Shown piece by piece: positions 59,764 through 64,000 of a DNA stretch of 64,000 bases. The notes beneath the pieces were generated by a model. The model was given only the letters and a program-made list of their open reading frames with translations, made no database searches and was not told where the DNA came from. The DNA is from Lonicera japonica (Eukaryota; Streptophyta; Magnoliopsida; Dipsacales; Caprifoliaceae). Both the position numbers and the translations under genes were made by a program. Position 1 is the first letter of the stretch. The number at the start of each line of letters is the position of its first letter. The stretch is taken from NCBI GenBank assembly GCA_021464415.1, contig CM038465.1, positions 21,297,839 to 21,361,838 on the forward strand, given 5' to 3'.

Positions 59764-60120
59764 AGATGGAAAATTTTCCATACATACCAAACAATACATA
59801 CAAGATATACGCATCAGGGCTTTTGAGGGGTAAACGGACGAATGTTTTGATGAAATATGGTGAAGATAATTTTCATTTTTAGACGTCTAGTAGATCATTT
59901 TCACCAAATTTCAGCAAACATTTCAACAGGAAAGTGGATTAACTAAAAAATTGATATATATCGGAGTTCTGGCTGTTAAAATTTTGGATTTTTACTTAAC
60001 CTACTTTCTAGTTGGATTTTTTTGATGAAATGATTTCCACCAAATTTCATCAAAAAAATCATCTCTCTACCCCCTGAAAAGCGCAAATCCGTATATCCTC
60101 TATGTATGGGAAATTTTCTA
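59764..60120. mobile_element. palindromic MITE
   Basis: Left AGATGGAAAATTTTCCATAC and right GTATGGGAAATTTTCTAT are inverted, followed inward by GATATACG..TCAGGGCTTTT versus AAAAGCGCAAATCCGTATATC. The core also folds back (CACCAAATTTCA...AGGAAAGTGG against its complement). The element is one long hairpin, 357 bp, no coding. Core copies recur at about 19.6, 40.0, 42.0 and 63.3 kb. Confidence 0.72.
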
Positions 60121-60408
60121 TATATATACACTCGGTGGTGACCTATGCGAAAGGTAGTATCAACCATTAAAAATACACCTTAAATATCAAACCAACAATT
60201 TTTTTATCCCTTATAATTTTCAAAATTCAAAAACCATTGTCCTTGATTATATAGTTGTAGTGTGTAATTTGAAATAGGATAAAGGTTTGGGATTTGGTTA
60301 ATTCTATTTTGTGGCAATTTGTTGGTTTTATGCGACCCCAATGTGTACTGATTTGCTACTGTTGTGAAAAAGCAGACCTGTGGAAGAAGAGCGGAGGTAA
60401 GATTTACG

Positions 60409-61513
60409 ATGAAGGCAGAGAGTGCTGTGGATATCGTGGTTGCTAAACCCCAGTCTTATAGTAAGAAATACAAAGAGATTCAAACAAGGCAATGGTTGAA
60501 TCTCCCACAAGATCTGTTGAATTTGATAATTAGCAAACTACACTTTACCGATCGGATTCGCTTCCGTGCAGTTTGTAAAGACTGGCGCATTCCCGTTGGT
60601 GATCGACCCATTAATGAACTCCCATGGGTTATGAATTACCACTGGTTTAATTCCCATGGGCTGTCGGACCCCATTAACCAAAAAAACACAAAATCCCCAA
60701 TTTTTATTGGACTTGTTTTGTTTCTGCAAGAATATGTGCTTCAAAGTGTGGATGGTTGCTTTTATCCAAACAACACAAGCCAAATACTTAAATCACTTTC
60801 TTCTTTCTCTATAGCCCTTTTACTAATAAAGTAATTACGCTGCCTAGACTTATTAGTTGTTACCCATTTTACGACAAAGCTAGCTTATCTTCTTCTAATC
60901 CTAGATCCCTAGATTGTGTATTCTTTGTTATTACACATTGCTATAAACAGGGTAAATTACAAATCAGCACGTATCGCAATGGCGATAATAGATGGAGAAC
61001 CAAAATCTTGGATGGAAACTTTCAAAGCCCAGTTGGGAGCATAGTTTGTACCGAAAAGAGTGATTGTTAATTTGTTTTAGAATGTGGAAAACTAGGGGCT
61101 TATAATGTGTCAAATCAAGAATGGATTTTGCTTGTGGATTCATTTTGGATTGCAAGGCCTAACATGAATTTGGTCGAATTTAATGGGGATATGTTGTTAG
61201 CAAAAAGTTGTGGCCAAAATGAGTGGGATGTTTTTTAGATTTTATGGGAAAGAGAGAGGTTGGGTCAAACAAAAAAGCTTGGGAGATAGCATTGTTTATT
61301 GGTTGCACCTCATATTTAAGACCAGCTATTGGGGATATTGCTGATTTAGCAGACAGTATATTTTCGCATTATGATTATTCCAATCTTCATGGTACTGTGA
61401 TGGAAACTAGATTTTACTCATTGAAGGGTGATGACCACTACAAGAAAAACCAAGCTTATGATTGGATGCTAAAGGATTCGCTTGATAGAATCTGGATTGA
61501 ACCTCCTTATTAA
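60409..61513 (+). pseudogene. F-box/DUF295 (KIB-like) protein
   Basis: ATG at 60409. F-box at residues ~28-60 (WLNLPQDLLNLIISKLHFTDRIRFRAVCKDWR), which would bind SKP1 in an SCF ubiquitin ligase. The frame goes to 60834; after a shift it continues from about 60827 (VITLPRLISCYPFYDKA, CVFFVITHCYKQGKLQISTYRNGD), then a TAA at 61068-61070, then WILLVDSFWIARPNMNLVEFN, a TAG at 61236-61238 with a frame change, and REVGSNKKAWEIALFIGCTS to WIEPPY and the stop at 61511-61513. The second half is the DUF295 propeller-like substrate domain. Total span about 368 codons, normal for the family, so the gene is whole in layout but disabled by two shifts and one stop. Confidence 0.82.
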
Positions 61514-62369
61514 GGTATATGTGCATTTACATAGGTATAAGTTGCTTGCTCCCAAACTACAAACTTCGGTTGAAATTTGTGTTTCTTTCAACTATTTTTA
61601 TTGTTATTGTTCAGGTTATGGTTGTTGTAGTATTGATGCGAATTGTATATGATTTTTCAAGAATTTGTGTGCCTTGGGTTTAGCACTAACAAGTCGCATT
61701 TTATCCACAAGTTGCACATTGATGTTCATTTTAATATGATGTAGAAACTTTAGACTTTGGTATGTTTAATTTCGTTCCCATGCCTAAGATTTTACAGTTT
61801 ATGTCTTTATTGGTGTCTAATTATATTAGTTTTCCAAACAACTAGGTTCCACATTACAACTTGTTATAGTAATTTTTTTTCATTTTTCATAGAAATCAAA
61901 GATCACCTACCCTTTATGTTCTTGTTTTCCGTTAAAGATGGTGCTGTGGAAACCAATTCCAAGGAATTCAAAATATTTACATGTTAACCAATCAAACACA
62001 CCCTCGAAGTATTGCGATCTAATTGCTCATCCGTCCTTGTACATTGTCTTTTGAATTATAATGGGCTCTCTTATAAATCCCCAATCCTAAGCATGGGGAA
62101 ATCCAAGATAATTGGCATCAACGTAATCTTATGCGATTGGGTCTTTTTTTGGAGTACTTGGTTTCTCTTTTTCATTAGCCTACCTTAGATCATGAGCTTC
62201 AGTGGATTGTGCCACAAGATATAAACGGCCAAGTAATACTTGAAATTTAATTGAGGCGAGGTTCTTTATTTTCTTGATTTGGTTTTGTTTGTTCTAGTTT
62301 TCTGCTAATCTCTTTTCAGGTTGGCTTGTATAACTGAGCATTGCCTATTGTGGTTTTGCCTTCTTGGGT
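61514..62369. other. 3' flank of F-box pseudogene
   Basis: No gene recognised; short frames only. Confidence 0.5.
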
Positions 62370-62395
62370 TTACTCCCTCCGTTCAAATTAGGAGA
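62370..62395. repeat. Stowaway-type MITE end
   Basis: TACTCCCTCCGTTCAAATTAG matches the CTCCCTCCGT terminus of Stowaway (Tc1/mariner) MITEs, preceded by TA. The second end was not found; the sequence after it (ATTAGGAGTCC.. at 62615, 62645) shows related decayed segments. Confidence 0.6.
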
Positions 62396-63771
62396 CTATA
62401 TTTGACTTTCACACTTTTTAAGGCTACTCCAATTTCAACGTAGTCAATGGTTAAGAACTGAAACTTGTTTCCTATTGTGAGAGTTAGTACATTAAAATTA
62501 TGCATGATGAGAGAAAAAATTTCATTGTTTCAGTAATATTGATTTTCTATCAATTTAATTCTTGCCAACTTCAATTTCTTTATTGATTACGCACTTGATA
62601 TTTTTTTTCTGAATTAGGAGTCCCTTATATTCAGTGACGCTCCAAATTAAGAGTCCTTTGTATTTTAGGATGCCCCAAATTGAGAGCACAATTTCTTTTT
62701 TGAAACAATCAGTGTGTTACGTATCACAATGGTAAACAATTTTTGTTCTCCATCATGAATTATGTTGAAATCGGTCAATTAATTTTTGAATTTTTTTATA
62801 GGATGATCTTAATTTGGTACCCAAGGGGCATTTAATAGTAGAAGTTTTGTTACTCAAATGCTTTGCAGTTTTGCAGCATTGTGTGTAGATGAAAAAGTAC
62901 TTATTGGCAGGTTATGGGTCTTCAAAAGATCTCAGTCAGTTTGAATATATTTTTTTTTATGTGATTTCCATCCTAATATCGACTGTTTATCTTGATATTT
63001 TATGTGATTTCCATCCTACTGTGGTGTGACTTTTTGTATGGCAATTTCTTTTCCCGTATAATGGAAATGTACTTAAAAAAGATGTGTGAAGTGTGTGAAA
63101 ATTTGGTACTTAGGCTTTTACTTTGCTTCTGTAGCATTGTTATGGATGCCAAACTTTGTTGCACGAAACTCGGGGTCGGCACCTCACAATATTGCTTTTT
63201 GTGATATATATATATACATAATATATGTATAAATATATATACAACCAAGCTGTAGAAAGTGTTTTCTCTTTTTACTTAACAAACGGACCTTCCCTTTTTG
63301 GAGGAACATGATTTAAAGTTTTGATAAAACTTAGTGGAGATGATAATCTATGATGAGGAGATAAATTCTACTAAATTTCATTAAAAAGTTCAACTGGTAT
63401 GTGGGTGAAGTAAAACTATAAGACATCAATAGCTAGAAATGAACATATATATTAATTTTTTAGTTCACCCACTTTCCAAGAAAAGATGGTCTAAATCCAT
63501 GGACCAATTTTTTGTTTCCCTATCTCCGAGTCTGAACATCTAAGTGAGATCTTGTCAAGCATTTTATTTTCAAAGGTTCAATTGTAAATGTGTTACTCTA
63601 CAAGAAAATAGTACGATGTACTTGAGATTGAGGTACTTAATGTGAGGTATTTTAGGAGGCATTAGGTCTTGCTATGTTTTGTTTTTCTTTTCTTGATTAG
63701 CTTTCCCTTTCTTCTTGTTTATTTGAGGCTCTTTTTAGTTGGTTTGTTTAATTTTTATTTTTTTTCGCGAT

Positions 63772-63803
<32 letters not shown>

Positions 63804-64000
63804 TGGAATGGGTTTTCTTATGTTTGTTTGTTTAGTTAAAAAGGTTGAGAAGTGCCTTCTTTTGGTTTTGCATATATAGTTAAAAAAAATGTAAGAAATG
63901 CTTGGCATCAGTCACCAGATATCCTGGATGTGTGATTAATACGTCTTTACCATTTTCTTTATAGGTATAGAATTGAGGTTTATAATGCACATTTAGAATT
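62396..64000. other. intergenic, no gene recognised
   Basis: No supported frame. TA-rich microsatellite at 63204-63240; palindromic MITE core copy at about 63310-63430; a 30-base G run at 63772-63801. Confidence 0.5.
63772..63801. repeat. homopolymer run of 30 G
   Basis: Thirty consecutive G in AT-rich DNA. Could be real (expanded G tract, quadruplex-prone) or a consensus artefact. Confidence 0.95.

Overview
This is nuclear DNA of a flowering plant, almost certainly a eudicot: it is AT-rich, split by introns, and carries a TIR-type NBS-LRR resistance gene (a class missing from grasses) whose domain wording resembles the L6-like group common in woody rosids. It is a resistance-gene neighbourhood overrun by transposable elements. 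I see no gene that is intact from start to stop; every host-type gene is a fragment or carries stops or frameshifts.

Layout. 1-1.2 kb: 3' LRR end of a CC-type NBS-LRR gene (minus). 1.26-3.6 kb: small repeats, a short copia LTR facing an inverted protease fragment, and a tRNA-derived SINE with a clean target duplication. 5.12-13.23 kb: a complete, very young Ty1-copia element (two 1318-bp LTRs, duplication ACTTC) whose gag-pol has three breaks. 13.58-14.17 kb: a PPR pseudogene. 15.0-15.5 kb: a second SINE copy split by a MITE. 16-22.4 kb: sparse DNA with LTR-element scraps and a CACTA end. 22.4-23.7 kb: a Ty3-gypsy gag-pro relic.

23.99-33.79 kb (minus): one TIR-NBS-LRR pseudogene. Its LRR exon is split at 24642/31236 by a 3.2-kb LTR-like element, itself split by a related 3.4-kb element.

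34.7-53.5 kb: a nest. An old Athila-like Ty3-gypsy element (minus) holds a 2.39-kb solo LTR (48580-50969) and a SIRE-type copia element (36245-48023). The SIRE element has lost integrase, RT and RNase H. In their place lie an intronless antisense LOB-domain gene copy and a CACTA transposon (38277-43202) that carries the 3' exons of a CCA-adding enzyme gene.

53.5-55.1 kb: a FAR1/FHY3-like pseudogene (minus), then a third fragment of the 3-kb LTR family. 57.12-58.39 kb: a Mutator-like element with long terminal inverted repeats and a 9-bp duplication. 59.76-60.12 kb: a palindromic MITE. 60.41-61.51 kb: an F-box/DUF295 pseudogene (plus). The rest is intergenic.

The best candidate for something undescribed is the SIRE element that carries a host LBD reading frame and hosts a gene-carrying CACTA element. 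All family calls come from reading motifs by eye; no database search was run.
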